Source: an uncultured Prevotellaceae bacterium (GTDB lineage Bacteria > Bacteroidota > Bacteroidia > Bacteroidales > Bacteroidaceae). From it: a DNA stretch of 17,320 nt. Made by a program: the position numbers and the translations under genes. Positions 1-7,616 of the stretch are shown piece by piece (positions within the stretch are counted from its first letter, which is position 1; the number at the start of each line of letters is the position of its first letter). The DNA lies in assembly GCA_905202115.1 (NCBI GenBank), contig CAJKQZ010000036.1, forward strand, positions 1-17,320. The letters are read 5' to 3'. The notes under the pieces are model-generated. The model did no database searches and was not told the DNA's origin. It worked only from the letters and a program-made list of their open reading frames with translations.

Positions 1-20
1 GGGCGGGGACACACGCCCCC
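1..20. terminator. GC-rich hairpin at window edge, possible terminator of the BspA-like gene
   Basis: GGGCG at 1-5 can pair with CGCCC at 14-18, or GGGG at 5-8 with CCCC at 16-19. The hairpin lies about 36 bases past the stop of the minus-strand LRR gene, where a terminator is expected. Any U-run would fall outside the window, so the call rests on the stem and its position only. Confidence 0.25.
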
Positions 21-56
21 GACCCGCGAATCATGCCTTAAAACATAATTTCAAGA

Positions 57-2471
57 TTATTCTACAAAATACTTACAAACCGTACCGTCAGAATAACGGA
101 CAATATTAATGCCTTTGCGCAAAGCAGGGATACGGTTACCCACTACGTCGTAAATTCCCAAAATAGTAGCGTTTTGCCTATCCATTTCCACGCCGTTTAT
201 GCTTACATCCTTATCGTCAATCGTTATTTTGCGCAACACATCTGCGGCGCGCTCCCAATTATCGTCACCATGCTGATAAGCACGTAGTTCTACCTCTCCT
301 GGACGCTTGCAGACCATGACGGTTTTACCGTCAATCTGTTTTAATTCCACATTAATATTCGACGCTGTATAAAAAACTTTAAGGCCGGCCGAAGAGTTGG
401 CTTCGAGAACAATCTCCTTGCCAGGGAAAAGATTCCCGAAATCCTGTTCCCATGATATTTCCTGCAAACCTTTTTGAACCGTATAGCTATATACCACATC
501 GGTGGTGAAATCTCTCTCGCCTTTGAACGAGGCTGTCATTGTAGCGGAGTGTTTGCCTACACTTCCGTCCATTGCCGCCTCGGAAAGCGAAACAAGTTCG
601 TAACCGGGAATGTTGCAGGCAAACGATACTTCGGGAATTGTGCCGTCGTAATAGAATTCTTCCGCGTCGGCCTTAATCATAGGCTGAATCCAGGGACGAT
701 ACTGTCCCCAGCCATTAGAAGCATAACCTTCATAATCCGGAATATAAAGCACTACATCATCTGCATGATCTATGAAACTGGATCTGCATTCCGGAGCTGC
801 CGACGAAGTGGATAGCACACTTTTTAAGGAACCTATATTACCAAATCCCCACGTTCCGAGCGACTGTACCTTTTGGGGAATAAACAAGTTCTCTATACTT
901 GTGCCATAAAAAGCATAATCGCAAATCTCTTTCAACGAATCGGGAAGTTCTACGTGCGTTATACCCGAACATCCGCGAAAAGCGGCTTCGCCTATTTTTT
1001 CTACAGACTTTTCGAATTCCACTTCTTTCAGAGTGGTGCAATTACGGAACAAATCGCCCGGAACATACTTCACCTTATCTCCGAAAACCAGGGTTTCGAC
1101 AGGTGCACGACAAAGATCAGTATCATGATATGGATCATATTTTCTTTCGTCAAGTTCAACGGCATTCCATGTTATATGTTTCAGCTTAGGACATTGGCCG
1201 AAAATGTAATAGCAATCCAACTTCTTAAGACCTTCTCCGATAGTTATTCTTTCCACATTGTCCATTCCTTGCATAGCCAGGCGACCTATCTCCTCGACCT
1301 TGTCGGGAATAATCAGTTCCTTTATACTGCCACAACCATAAAAAGCGTATTCGCCGATACTTTCAAGAGATTCGGGAAGGTTTATCTCACTTAAACCGGA
1401 ACAACCCGACAAAAGATACGCAGGTATCCTCTTCACACCATCGCCGAACATAAAATCACTCACCGAAGCCGAAAAGGGAGCTTTATCGCAATCTTCCGCG
1501 GCAACAGCATTGTATTCCACTTCGTTCAATGAAGAGCAACCGGAGAAAGCCCCACTGTCTATACGCTTTACGGTAGAAGGAATCACCACTTTCACCAAGT
1601 ATTTATTATCGCTTACCGCGCCATCGGTTATACTGGTAGTACCTTCGGGCATAACTATCGTTACAGGGCCTGCTTCCTGTAGCGGCTGGCTGTAAAGATA
1701 GGCAGCATGATCGATATAAATCATTCCATTATATTTCTGTGCGCCGAGCCAGGGAGTGTCTTCGAATGCATTTTTACCTACATATTCAATCGTGCCTTTG
1801 GTATTGACTTTCGTAAGACTTTTGCAACCGACAAAAGCGCCGGCAGACACAGATTTCACCTTATCGCCGAAATCTACTTCCTCAATAGGGCAATCGCTCA
1901 AAGTTGAATAGCCGATATACCCTTCTGCCACCGTGCAATCCGCCGAGTTCCAGAAAATTTTCTCTATACCACATCCGTGGAAAACCGCCGAGCCTATGAG
2001 TTTGAGATTAACCGGCAAAGTAATTTCACGCAATGAGGTACAATTAAAAAACGAGCAGCCGTAATCGCTATATGAGACAAATTTCTGGCCTATCTGTTCG
2101 AGAGATTCAGGAAGAAACAGTTCGGAAAGCAATATACACTCGTAGAAAGTTCTGTCTCCAACCTCTTTCACTCCCTCTCCAAGCACAACGCTTTTAAGAT
2201 TTGGGTATTTATAAAAAGCATAGTTGCCTATTTTGGAAACGTTCCCGTTCACCACGACATTCCTTATCTGCGCTCTGTAAACATACCATGAAGGCAAAAC
2301 GGCGTTTCCTTTATCAGGATCTCCATAATCGGTCATATCCCCGTCGCCGCTTATAGTAAGCGTACTATCATTCAAGTTCCAGACAACTCCGGTGCCGCAG
2401 GAACCGTTTACCTGCGAATAAAGAGAAATAGGGAGCAACAAAACAAGTCCCAATAATGTAATTATTTTCAT
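57..2471 (-). CDS. Secreted BspA-like leucine-rich-repeat surface protein
   Basis: The ATG at 2471 gives 804 residues and starts with a clear signal peptide (MKIITLLGLVLLLPISLYSQ). The reading frame stays open back to a TTG at 2498, but that would put nine residues ahead of the signal peptide, so I prefer the ATG. After an N-terminal module of the 'CGTGVVWNLNDSTLTISGDG' type, roughly residues 70-570 are repeats of the LRR_5/BspA kind (recurring IGEYAFYGCGSIKEL, LPESLESIG, VEEIG patterns of about 23 residues). A beta-rich, Ig/MBG-like stretch follows (about 600-770). The tail (GIYDVVGNRIPALRKGINIV) resembles the conserved C-terminal tail of many Bacteroidales secreted proteins. BspA-like proteins are known for surface display and adhesion to host proteins or other bacteria; the ligand here is unknown. 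The gene stands alone on its strand, with a gap of about 760 bases upstream. Confidence 0.88.
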   Translation of the reverse strand: MKIITLLGLVLLLPISLYSQVNGSCGTGVVWNLNDSTLTISGDGDMTDYGDPDKGNAVLPSWYVYRAQIRNVVVNGNVSKIGNYAFYKYPNLKSVVLGEGVKEVGDRTFYECILLSELFLPESLEQIGQKFVSYSDYGCSFFNCTSLREITLPVNLKLIGSAVFHGCGIEKIFWNSADCTVAEGYIGYSTLSDCPIEEVDFGDKVKSVSAGAFVGCKSLTKVNTKGTIEYVGKNAFEDTPWLGAQKYNGMIYIDHAAYLYSQPLQEAGPVTIVMPEGTTSITDGAVSDNKYLVKVVIPSTVKRIDSGAFSGCSSLNEVEYNAVAAEDCDKAPFSASVSDFMFGDGVKRIPAYLLSGCSGLSEINLPESLESIGEYAFYGCGSIKELIIPDKVEEIGRLAMQGMDNVERITIGEGLKKLDCYYIFGQCPKLKHITWNAVELDERKYDPYHDTDLCRAPVETLVFGDKVKYVPGDLFRNCTTLKEVEFEKSVEKIGEAAFRGCSGITHVELPDSLKEICDYAFYGTSIENLFIPQKVQSLGTWGFGNIGSLKSVLSTSSAAPECRSSFIDHADDVVLYIPDYEGYASNGWGQYRPWIQPMIKADAEEFYYDGTIPEVSFACNIPGYELVSLSEAAMDGSVGKHSATMTASFKGERDFTTDVVYSYTVQKGLQEISWEQDFGNLFPGKEIVLEANSSAGLKVFYTASNINVELKQIDGKTVMVCKRPGEVELRAYQHGDDNWERAADVLRKITIDDKDVSINGVEMDRQNATILGIYDVVGNRIPALRKGINIVRYSDGTVCKYFVE

Positions 2472-2512
2472 TTTAAACAATAAATAAAAGGCGTGCAACC
2501 GTTCTTTGCCTG

Positions 2513-2639
2513 TCTTTATCTTAGGTTACCGCCAAGTGACCTTCACGCATAACAAGCACGAACAGTCCACGCCCATAGGCATGAACTTATGTAGGCTTGT
2601 TCCCATGCGTTGAATTTATGGCGGTATTCAAGATAAAGA
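2513..2639. ncRNA. Long imperfect hairpin, candidate structured RNA or mRNA leader
   Basis: Outer arms 2513-2534 and 2619-2639 pair almost throughout (TCTTTATCTT with AAGATAAAGA, then ACCGCCA with TGGCGGT, two or three mismatches between). Inside is an asymmetric internal loop (2535-2544 opposite 2611-2618). A second stem follows: ACGCATAACAAGC at 2545-2557 pairs fully with GCTTGTT and ATGCGT at 2595-2601 and 2605-2610, with a CCC bulge. The apex (2558-2594) can form smaller hairpins. On the minus strand the element ends about 42 bases before the BspA-like ATG, so it could be a 5' leader. A long arm with a central bubble also recalls 6S RNA, though it is shorter than known 6S RNAs and I cannot match it to a family. 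No convincing promoter was seen on either side, so strand is left open. Confidence 0.4.
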
Positions 2640-3024
2640 GAACAAGAGCCAAAAGCTCAATCTATTTTTATGTTCTTTTCAAGTTTTCGGAACGGAAACG
2701 CGCTTCTGGTTAATAATAGATTTTCTTTTTTATAACCTGCGGAACGCAGTCCCTCGGACCGTCGGATTCCTCTGCGTTTCTATTCTATGCTGTCCGGTTC
2801 GTATCTGTTTTTTAAAGGTTCATACTCTCCCGCCCGCGTTCCCCGACAGAGATTGCAGGCCGGAATTAATTATCGCAATAAACATCCACCGGCAAGGCGC
2901 ATATAAAACGCATACAGGCAGATATGCAAATTTAATATTTTCCGACAAAAGGAATAGCCAAAAGAACAAAATACGCAAAAGGACACAAAAACGGAAACCC
3001 GCGGTGCCTTGCCGTGAAAGTTTG
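2640..3024. other. Intergenic region without a supported gene
   Basis: No credible coding frame was found. A perfect short hairpin (CTGCG, loop GAA, CGCAG) lies at 2737-2749 without a T-run on either side, and AACGCAG at 2743-2749 is complementary to CTGCGTT at 2772-2778. On the minus strand TAAATTTG (2934-2927) fits the Bacteroidota -7 box, but no TTG lies about 20 bases ahead of it, so it is only a weak candidate promoter for the LRR gene; it would give a leader of roughly 450 bases containing the 2513-2639 hairpin. Confidence 0.4.
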
Positions 3025-3167
3025 CAGACAAAAACGGTCACCTTCCAAGCAATTGATAATCAGAAGGTGTATATGTAGCAAAAAATATGTCTGAGATATT
3101 TTAAATTATCTCAGACATATTTTCGATTATCTCCCTTGTATTTTCAATTTACTGCGGGAACTTTTTT
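3025..3167 (+). repeat. Palindromic intergenic repeat, copy 1 (left arm, core, right arm)
   Basis: The core at 3082-3123 is a near-perfect 42-base palindrome (AAAATATGTCTGAGATATTT and its complement, with one substitution at AAATTATC). The left arm 3025-3081 matches copy 5 (17216-17272) with about eight differences and contains a hairpin, CACCTTC at 3040-3046 with GAAGGTG at 3063-3069. The right arm 3124-3167 (ATTATCTCCCTTGTATTTT and TGCGGGAA plus a T-run) matches copy 2. The copy lies between two minus-strand genes, just past the DUF4421-like gene. Translated forward, the core reads NMSEIF then stop, which explains short spurious frames in the area. Confidence 0.88.
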
Positions 3168-3208
3168 ACCACACGAAAAAAAATATTTTTTTTGAAATAT
3201 CCAGCACT

Positions 3209-3232
3209 AAAAAGAAACGGCCTATTTCTTTT
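3209..3232 (-). terminator. AT-rich terminator of the EamA/DUF4421 pair
   Basis: AAAAGAAA at 3210-3217 and TTTCTTTT at 3225-3232 form a perfect 8-bp stem around a 7-base loop. It starts at the TGA stop of the minus-strand gene, and read on that strand ends in TTTCTTTTTAG. The stem is AT-rich but position and strand fit. Confidence 0.55.
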
Positions 3233-4209
3233 CAGAGCGTTATTCCGAAAAATGCTCGACCGCGGAATTTGGAATTCGACATATACAGTTTTTGAGAACT
3301 ACCGATATTAAGAAAATTAGAATTCATTGAAAATCCCGCAAAACAGCGTCCGAAACGATATACTACGGCTCCGCGTCCGGTTATTATCACTTCGGGAAAA
3401 CTATAGTTACTCTTCTCCGAATTATCATTCATTCTCACTTTCCGGCGTCCGTAGACTATGAATGTAGGAAGCCCTGAAAGATGAAAAAGCCAACGGTCAG
3501 ACACGGCAAGATTATATCCGTATCCTCCACCCAGGCCTACGTAAAGATGATTTATGTCTAAAGACGGTATTTCAGCGGCCTCATCGCCGGGATAAGATAT
3601 TTCCCCGCCCCAAAACGACAGCCCAAGCATGAAACTGCCTGCGCTGCGTTTCTGTATGTACGACTGGCTTAAGGCGGCCGGCAAGGAAAAACGGCGGTTA
3701 TTGAACACATAATAAACGTTGCTCACCAGAATTTTCTGACTTACAAGCCCGCGTGCGATGTTATTAGTTTTATCGTCAACGTCGAGCGTGCCGGAAAACG
3801 TTTTCGACGACTGATACACAATATCCCCGCCTATTCTGTTGCCATACGAATTGAGATTCAGTTCAAAGTCGTTGTTCTTTCCTGTAAGATGCGCGGGATT
3901 TATAGACAACGCTACCGAAAATCCGTTATACGAAGCACCTAAGCTCAAAGTCATACGGTAATCGGACTGCAGTTTGGTTTTATAGCTTATTCCGTCGGCA
4001 ACAGTTTTTGCCTCTATTTCACTGCCCGACACATTTGTACGTACTTTCAGAATCCACTTTCCCGCGGGGCGCGAAATGTAAGCGGTATCGACTTTTGCAT
4101 TACGGTATCTGGCGGTCAGGAAACTGTCGGCGCGCATAAGCAGCTCGCGCTGCGCACACGCAAAATGCACAGAGAAAGAAAAAAGCAACAGTGCAAAAAC
4201 CGTCTTCAT
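3232..4209 (-). CDS. DUF4421-like predicted outer-membrane beta-barrel protein
   Basis: This 325-residue protein starts with a signal peptide (MKTVFALLLFSFSVHFACAQ). No lipobox is seen. The rest alternates polar and hydrophobic residues in short strands ending in aromatics (MTLSLGASYNGFSVALSINP, LYVGLGGGYGYNLAVSDRW, VVYRFGRCFAGFSMNSNF), as in an outer-membrane barrel. The stretch VYYVFNNRRFSLPAALSQSY and QKRSAGSFMLGLSF is the part I recognise from the DUF4421 family of Bacteroidota; the family has no assigned function that I know of. It starts 98 bases after the EamA gene on the same strand with no clear terminator between, so co-transcription is plausible but not shown. Confidence 0.68.
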   Translation of the reverse strand: MKTVFALLLFSFSVHFACAQRELLMRADSFLTARYRNAKVDTAYISRPAGKWILKVRTNVSGSEIEAKTVADGISYKTKLQSDYRMTLSLGASYNGFSVALSINPAHLTGKNNDFELNLNSYGNRIGGDIVYQSSKTFSGTLDVDDKTNNIARGLVSQKILVSNVYYVFNNRRFSLPAALSQSYIQKRSAGSFMLGLSFWGGEISYPGDEAAEIPSLDINHLYVGLGGGYGYNLAVSDRWLFHLSGLPTFIVYGRRKVRMNDNSEKSNYSFPEVIITGRGAVVYRFGRCFAGFSMNSNFLNIGSSQKLYMSNSKFRGRAFFGITL

Positions 4210-4307
4210 ATTTTAATACAACGCCACTCTCCTATTTATATTGCCACTTCCGCGACAATGCGGCTGTAAGCCGGAACATAAGCACGGATAAACCTCATGC
4301 CAGACCT

Positions 4308-5252
4308 TCAACGCTTTCCGCCCGTAAGATTCTCCGCTTCCTTGTCGAGCATGGCCTTGCTTTTACTTACCGAAACCAAATAAACTCCGCCGAAAATCAT
4401 TACAACGGCAAGCGACTTCATGACGTTGAACGAATCCATACCCAGACACACCGACACCACGCAGGCAATCAACGGCTGGATATAGTTGTACATGCCGGCA
4501 ACCGTGGGACGCAGGTATTTCTGCCCCACAACAACCAGCATGTAACACATAAAGGTAGCGCAAACAACGATAAAGCCAATCGCCCCGAAGACCTGCAGTC
4601 CCAATTCATGCCACTGCGTGGCAATAAGGTCGTGATAAGAAAACGGAAGAGTGCACACAAAAGCGTAAGTAAACATCCATTTCATTATGGTGACTACGGA
4701 ATAGCGGCTCACGAAGTTCTTGAAAAAGACAAGATAAAAAGCATAGCTCAATTGCGCCGTAAGCACGAGCAGATTGCCAAGCATGCGGTTATCGCCCTCC
4801 GGTGCTGCACCGCCCTGGTTACTCCCAAGAATAAGCAGCAACGCTCCGCCGGCACCGAACGCTATTCCTGCAACCTTTTTTCCCGTTACAGGTTCTTTAA
4901 GTATAAATGCCGCAAGAATCATTGCCCAAAGCGGCATACTCGTAGCTATTATCGAGGCGTCGGCCGGCGACGACATACCCACACCGAAGATGAAGCTGCC
5001 CTGATTGAAAACTATTGCAAGAAGCGACGCCACGAACAACCTTGCTTTGTCGCGAAGAGCCACATGCTCGTACCTGCCGAAAAACGAAACTGCCCAGAAC
5101 AGAACCATAGCCCCGAATATGCGCAGTTCGGTAAGTACGAACGGAGTGACAATACCTCCCACCATTACAATCTTTGCCAGCGGAGACATAAGTCCCCACG
5201 CCACATTTGCTACAAACATCGACAAATGTCCCGATACAGCAGACCTGTTCAT
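4308..5252 (-). CDS. EamA/DMT-family inner-membrane transporter
   Basis: The 314-residue protein has the two tandem EamA halves of the drug/metabolite transporter family (about residues 10-143 and 155-295), each with around five hydrophobic helices. Typical landmarks are VANVAWGLMSPLAKI in helix 1, the VFNQGSFIFGVGMSSPADAS stretch, the PLWAMILAAFILKEPVTGKK end of the first half, and VAGMYNYIQPLIA late in the second half. The C-terminus is charged and cytosolic-looking (KSKAMLDKEAENLTGGKR). Members export small metabolites or amino acids; nothing here points to a substrate. I chose the ATG at 5252; an internal Met (residue 12) would cut into the first helix. A 361-codon frame on the opposite strand (4191-5276) is an antisense shadow. 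Confidence 0.88.
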   Translation of the reverse strand: MNRSAVSGHLSMFVANVAWGLMSPLAKIVMVGGIVTPFVLTELRIFGAMVLFWAVSFFGRYEHVALRDKARLFVASLLAIVFNQGSFIFGVGMSSPADASIIATSMPLWAMILAAFILKEPVTGKKVAGIAFGAGGALLLILGSNQGGAAPEGDNRMLGNLLVLTAQLSYAFYLVFFKNFVSRYSVVTIMKWMFTYAFVCTLPFSYHDLIATQWHELGLQVFGAIGFIVVCATFMCYMLVVVGQKYLRPTVAGMYNYIQPLIACVVSVCLGMDSFNVMKSLAVVMIFGGVYLVSVSKSKAMLDKEAENLTGGKR

Positions 5253-5335
5253 ATATCAGAAATATTTACGCAATGAAACGACAGGCAATGCGGCCACGCC
5301 CTGATATTCTATCCGGCGCAATGTCGTTTCGGGTG

Positions 5336-5357
5336 CAAAACTAAAGCCGCAAAAATA
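5336..5357 (-). promoter_or_regulatory. Two tandem -7 box candidates upstream of the EamA gene
   Basis: Read on the minus strand, TAGTTTTG (5343-5336) and TATTTTTG (5357-5350) both fit the Bacteroidota TAnnTTTG element. The first would start transcription near 5329, about 77 bases before the ATG. For the second, a TTTG lies at 5377-5374, but with only 16 bases between rather than about 20. The -33 match is weak in both cases. Confidence 0.4.
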
Positions 5358-5460
5358 ATATTTTAGCGTAATACAAAAAAGTGGTATCGTTGTACCGCTT
5401 GAAAACAGACAAATTCGGACATTTTTAATGCTTTGATTTTCAACGCTCTTAGAAAGGACG

Positions 5461-5548
5461 AAAAATATGTCTGAGATATTTTAAAATATCTCAGACATAT
5501 TTTGAATTATCTCCCTTGTATTTTTAATTTCCTGCGGGAGTTTTTTTT
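5461..5548 (+). repeat. Palindromic intergenic repeat, copy 2 (core and right arm)
   Basis: The core 5462-5503 is a perfect 42-base palindrome. The right arm (5504-5548) matches copy 1. The left arm of copies 1 and 5 is absent, so the family is modular. This copy lies between the divergent EamA and RNase Z genes, upstream of both, so it cannot be a terminator of either one. Confidence 0.88.
5511..5548 (+). terminator. Terminator-like hairpin in the repeat's right arm
   Basis: CTCCC (5511-5515) pairs with GGGAG (5536-5540) around a 20-base loop, followed by eight T residues (5541-5548). In copy 1 one stem pair is lost (TCCC/GGGA) and the T-run is six bases. The short stem and long loop make it a weak intrinsic terminator, and no gene ends upstream of it on this strand; it may simply be part of the repeat. 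Confidence 0.3.
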
Positions 5549-5619
5549 GCGTATCGTCTGCCGCATAATATTTATTTCCATTTAATCGGAAATTTAGCAT
5601 TCTGCAAGATTGTTTTGCT

Positions 5620-5627
5620 TAATTTTG
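5620..5627 (+). promoter_or_regulatory. -7 box immediately before the rnz start codon
   Basis: TAATTTTG fits TAnnTTTG. Its last base is only five bases from the ATG at 5632. With the usual spacing the transcript would begin at or just inside the start codon, which would make the mRNA leaderless. No good TTG is seen about 20 bases upstream, so the box may be chance. Confidence 0.35.
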
Positions 5628-5631
5628 CCGT

Positions 5632-6546
5632 ATGGAAAAGTTTGAAGTAACGATTCTCGGGTGCGGCAGCGCCAAACCGTCGACAAGGCATTTTCCGAGT
5701 GCTCAGATTGTAAACGTGCGCGACAAGCTGTTTCTCGTAGACTGCGGTGAAGGCACGCAGATACAGATGTGCCGCAACCGCATACGCTTTGCCCGAATGG
5801 ACAACGTGTTCATATCCCACCTTCACGGCGACCATTGCTTAGGACTGATAGGACTAATATCCACTCTCGACCTGCTGGGACGCACAGCCGACCTTAACGT
5901 CTACGCTCCGGCGCAATTCGAAAAGATTCTGTTCGACGAAATCAACTTCTTCAGTCGGGGCATGGGATACAAAGTGGTGTTCCACGCCGTAGACACGAAA
6001 AAGCACGAAATTCTTTACGATGACCGTTCGCTGAGCGTATACTCCATACCGCTCAATCACAGGCTGCCGTGCTCGGGATACCTGTTCGTAGAAAAACCTA
6101 CACTTCCGCACATACGCCGCGACATGATAGACTACTACAACATACCGTTCTATGCAATAAGAAGCATAAAAGAGGGGGCCGACTGGATTACGGCCGACGG
6201 AACGACGGTTCCTTTCGAGCGGCTGACCTTTCCGGCAGATAAAGCGAGAAAATACGCCTACTGCTCCGACACGGCATATCTTCCGGAACTTAAAGACTAC
6301 ATAAACGGAGTAGATGTACTGTATCACGAGGCCACATTTGCCGACGATTTTGCCAACCTGGCAGCCGAGAGGCTCCATTCCACCGCCAGGCAGGCCGCAA
6401 CCGTGGCCCGCGACAGCGAAGCTGGAAAACTCGTAATAGGACATTTCTCATCGAGATACGACGACGAGAATATTCTGCTCGAACAGGCAAAAGAGGTTTT
6501 CCCGAACACGGTTATTGCAAAAGAAAACCTCGTAATCAAAGTATAG
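5632..6546 (+). CDS. rnz: Ribonuclease Z (tRNA 3'-end endonuclease)
   Basis: The 304-residue protein is a short-form RNase Z of the metallo-beta-lactamase fold, which cuts the 3' trailer from tRNA precursors in the cytoplasm. The Zn-binding motif HLHGDH is at residues 63-68. Other family landmarks are ILGCGSAKPSTRHFPSAQ near the N-terminus, VDCGEGTQIQM at 36-46, the NHRLPCSGY histidine (H143), SDT at 212-214, HEATF at 232-236, H249 in LHSTARQAA, and GHFSSRY (H271) near the end. Length and start agree with the family. It opens a plus-strand run; 71 bases without a visible terminator separate it from the next gene. Confidence 0.95.
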   Translation: MEKFEVTILGCGSAKPSTRHFPSAQIVNVRDKLFLVDCGEGTQIQMCRNRIRFARMDNVFISHLHGDHCLGLIGLISTLDLLGRTADLNVYAPAQFEKILFDEINFFSRGMGYKVVFHAVDTKKHEILYDDRSLSVYSIPLNHRLPCSGYLFVEKPTLPHIRRDMIDYYNIPFYAIRSIKEGADWITADGTTVPFERLTFPADKARKYAYCSDTAYLPELKDYINGVDVLYHEATFADDFANLAAERLHSTARQAATVARDSEAGKLVIGHFSSRYDDENILLEQAKEVFPNTVIAKENLVIKV

Positions 6547-6617
6547 ACTACACCTTATTATATAATACAACAGAAGCCGCAATACCGGCATAACATTAAA
6601 AGCCACAGAACTCAGAC

Positions 6618-7616
6618 ATGCAAATCCGCAACATATTCACAGGAGCATCGAAGAACATATTTTATTGTCTTATAGCCATAGGTATAATAACCATACCGTC
6701 GGCCTGTACAACGTCACTTCTCACCTCGAAACTGCTCGATGTGGCGCTGAAACCCAAGAACACCTCGAAAGATACGGCAGTGGCATGGAAAGCTGAAATA
6801 GAAAAATATCCTATGGTAGGCACATGGCGCGACAGTCTTATGAAAGCCGGAGCCATACGCGACACGTTCATCACCGACGCCGAGGGCATAAACCTCCACG
6901 CGCTCTACGTATATGCCGCAAAGCCAACCGCAAGCACTGCGGTAGTCGTGCACGGCCACACATCGTCGTCAGTGGGCGTAGCTCACTTAGGATATATGTA
7001 CAACCGCAACTTGGATATGAACATTCTGCTGCCCGACCTGCGGCTGTCGGGACTCAGCGGCGGCGAAAACTACACAATGGGCTGGTCAGAGCGCAAGGAA
7101 GTGGAACAATGGATAAATGTTGCTTCCGATGTGTTCGGCGACAGTGCGAGAATAGTGGTGCACGGTGTTTCTATGGGAGCCGCCACCGTAATGATGCTAT
7201 CCGGAGACACAGTGAGCAAAAACGTGGCCTGCTTTGTGGAAGACTGCGGATATTCTTCGGTATGGAACGAATTCAAACACGTATTACAGAAAAATTACAA
7301 GATTTCGGCCACATCGTTGCTGAAATCGGCCAGCAACAAAGCCAAGAAACTATACAACTACGACTTCAGCAAGTCATCTTCGGTTGAACAGGTAAAGAAA
7401 AGCAGTCTGCCCATGCTTTTCATTCACGGCGACGCCGACAGCTACGTGCCCACAAAAATGGTTTACGAACTTTACGAGGCCAAGCCGGAACCCAAAGAAC
7501 TGTGGATTGTATCCGGAGCCGCACACGACGAATCGTATAAAATCAATCCCGACGAATATACGGAACGCATTAAGGAATTTATCACAAAATACGGAGTAAT
7601 ACAGCATGAAGATTAG
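6618..7616 (+). CDS. Membrane-anchored or exported alpha/beta hydrolase
   Basis: The 332-residue protein begins with a hydrophobic segment (residues about 14-28) ending in IPSAC. The cysteine at 30 hints at a lipoprotein, but Pro at -3 is unusual, so a plain signal peptide or anchor is equally possible. The alpha/beta-hydrolase core is complete: VVVHGHTSS (oxyanion strand, 110-117), nucleophile elbow GVSMGA with Ser185, acid in HGDADSYVP (Asp274), and His303 in GAAHDES. It resembles the YfhR/S9-like hydrolases of Bacteroidota; the substrate is unknown. Its last 11 bases overlap the start of namZ, suggesting translational coupling and a shared role, perhaps removing an ester or amide group from a cell-wall fragment; that role is inference from position alone. 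Confidence 0.85.
   Translation: MQIRNIFTGASKNIFYCLIAIGIITIPSACTTSLLTSKLLDVALKPKNTSKDTAVAWKAEIEKYPMVGTWRDSLMKAGAIRDTFITDAEGINLHALYVYAAKPTASTAVVVHGHTSSSVGVAHLGYMYNRNLDMNILLPDLRLSGLSGGENYTMGWSERKEVEQWINVASDVFGDSARIVVHGVSMGAATVMMLSGDTVSKNVACFVEDCGYSSVWNEFKHVLQKNYKISATSLLKSASNKAKKLYNYDFSKSSSVEQVKKSSLPMLFIHGDADSYVPTKMVYELYEAKPEPKELWIVSGAAHDESYKINPDEYTERIKEFITKYGVIQHED

Noticed and set aside
2471..2498. Longer BspA-like protein starting at TTG 2498
   Set aside because: The extra nine residues would precede a standard signal peptide; the ATG at 2471 is better.
2489..2511. Terminator or attenuator just before the BspA-like start (AGGC/GCCT with T-rich tail on the minus strand)
   Set aside because: The stem is only four pairs with a 15-base loop, too weak to support.
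2820..3041. 73-codon minus-strand open frame in the intergenic region
   Set aside because: No recognisable protein, no promoter or signal at a sensible position, and its first codons lie in the left arm of repeat copy 1.
4261..4273. Terminator between the EamA and DUF4421-like genes (CGGC/GCCG hairpin)
   Set aside because: Only four pairs and no T-run on the minus strand.
4191..5276. 361-codon plus-strand open frame
   Set aside because: It runs antisense to the EamA transporter, is rich in His/Arg/Asn and resembles no protein family; it is a shadow of the real gene.
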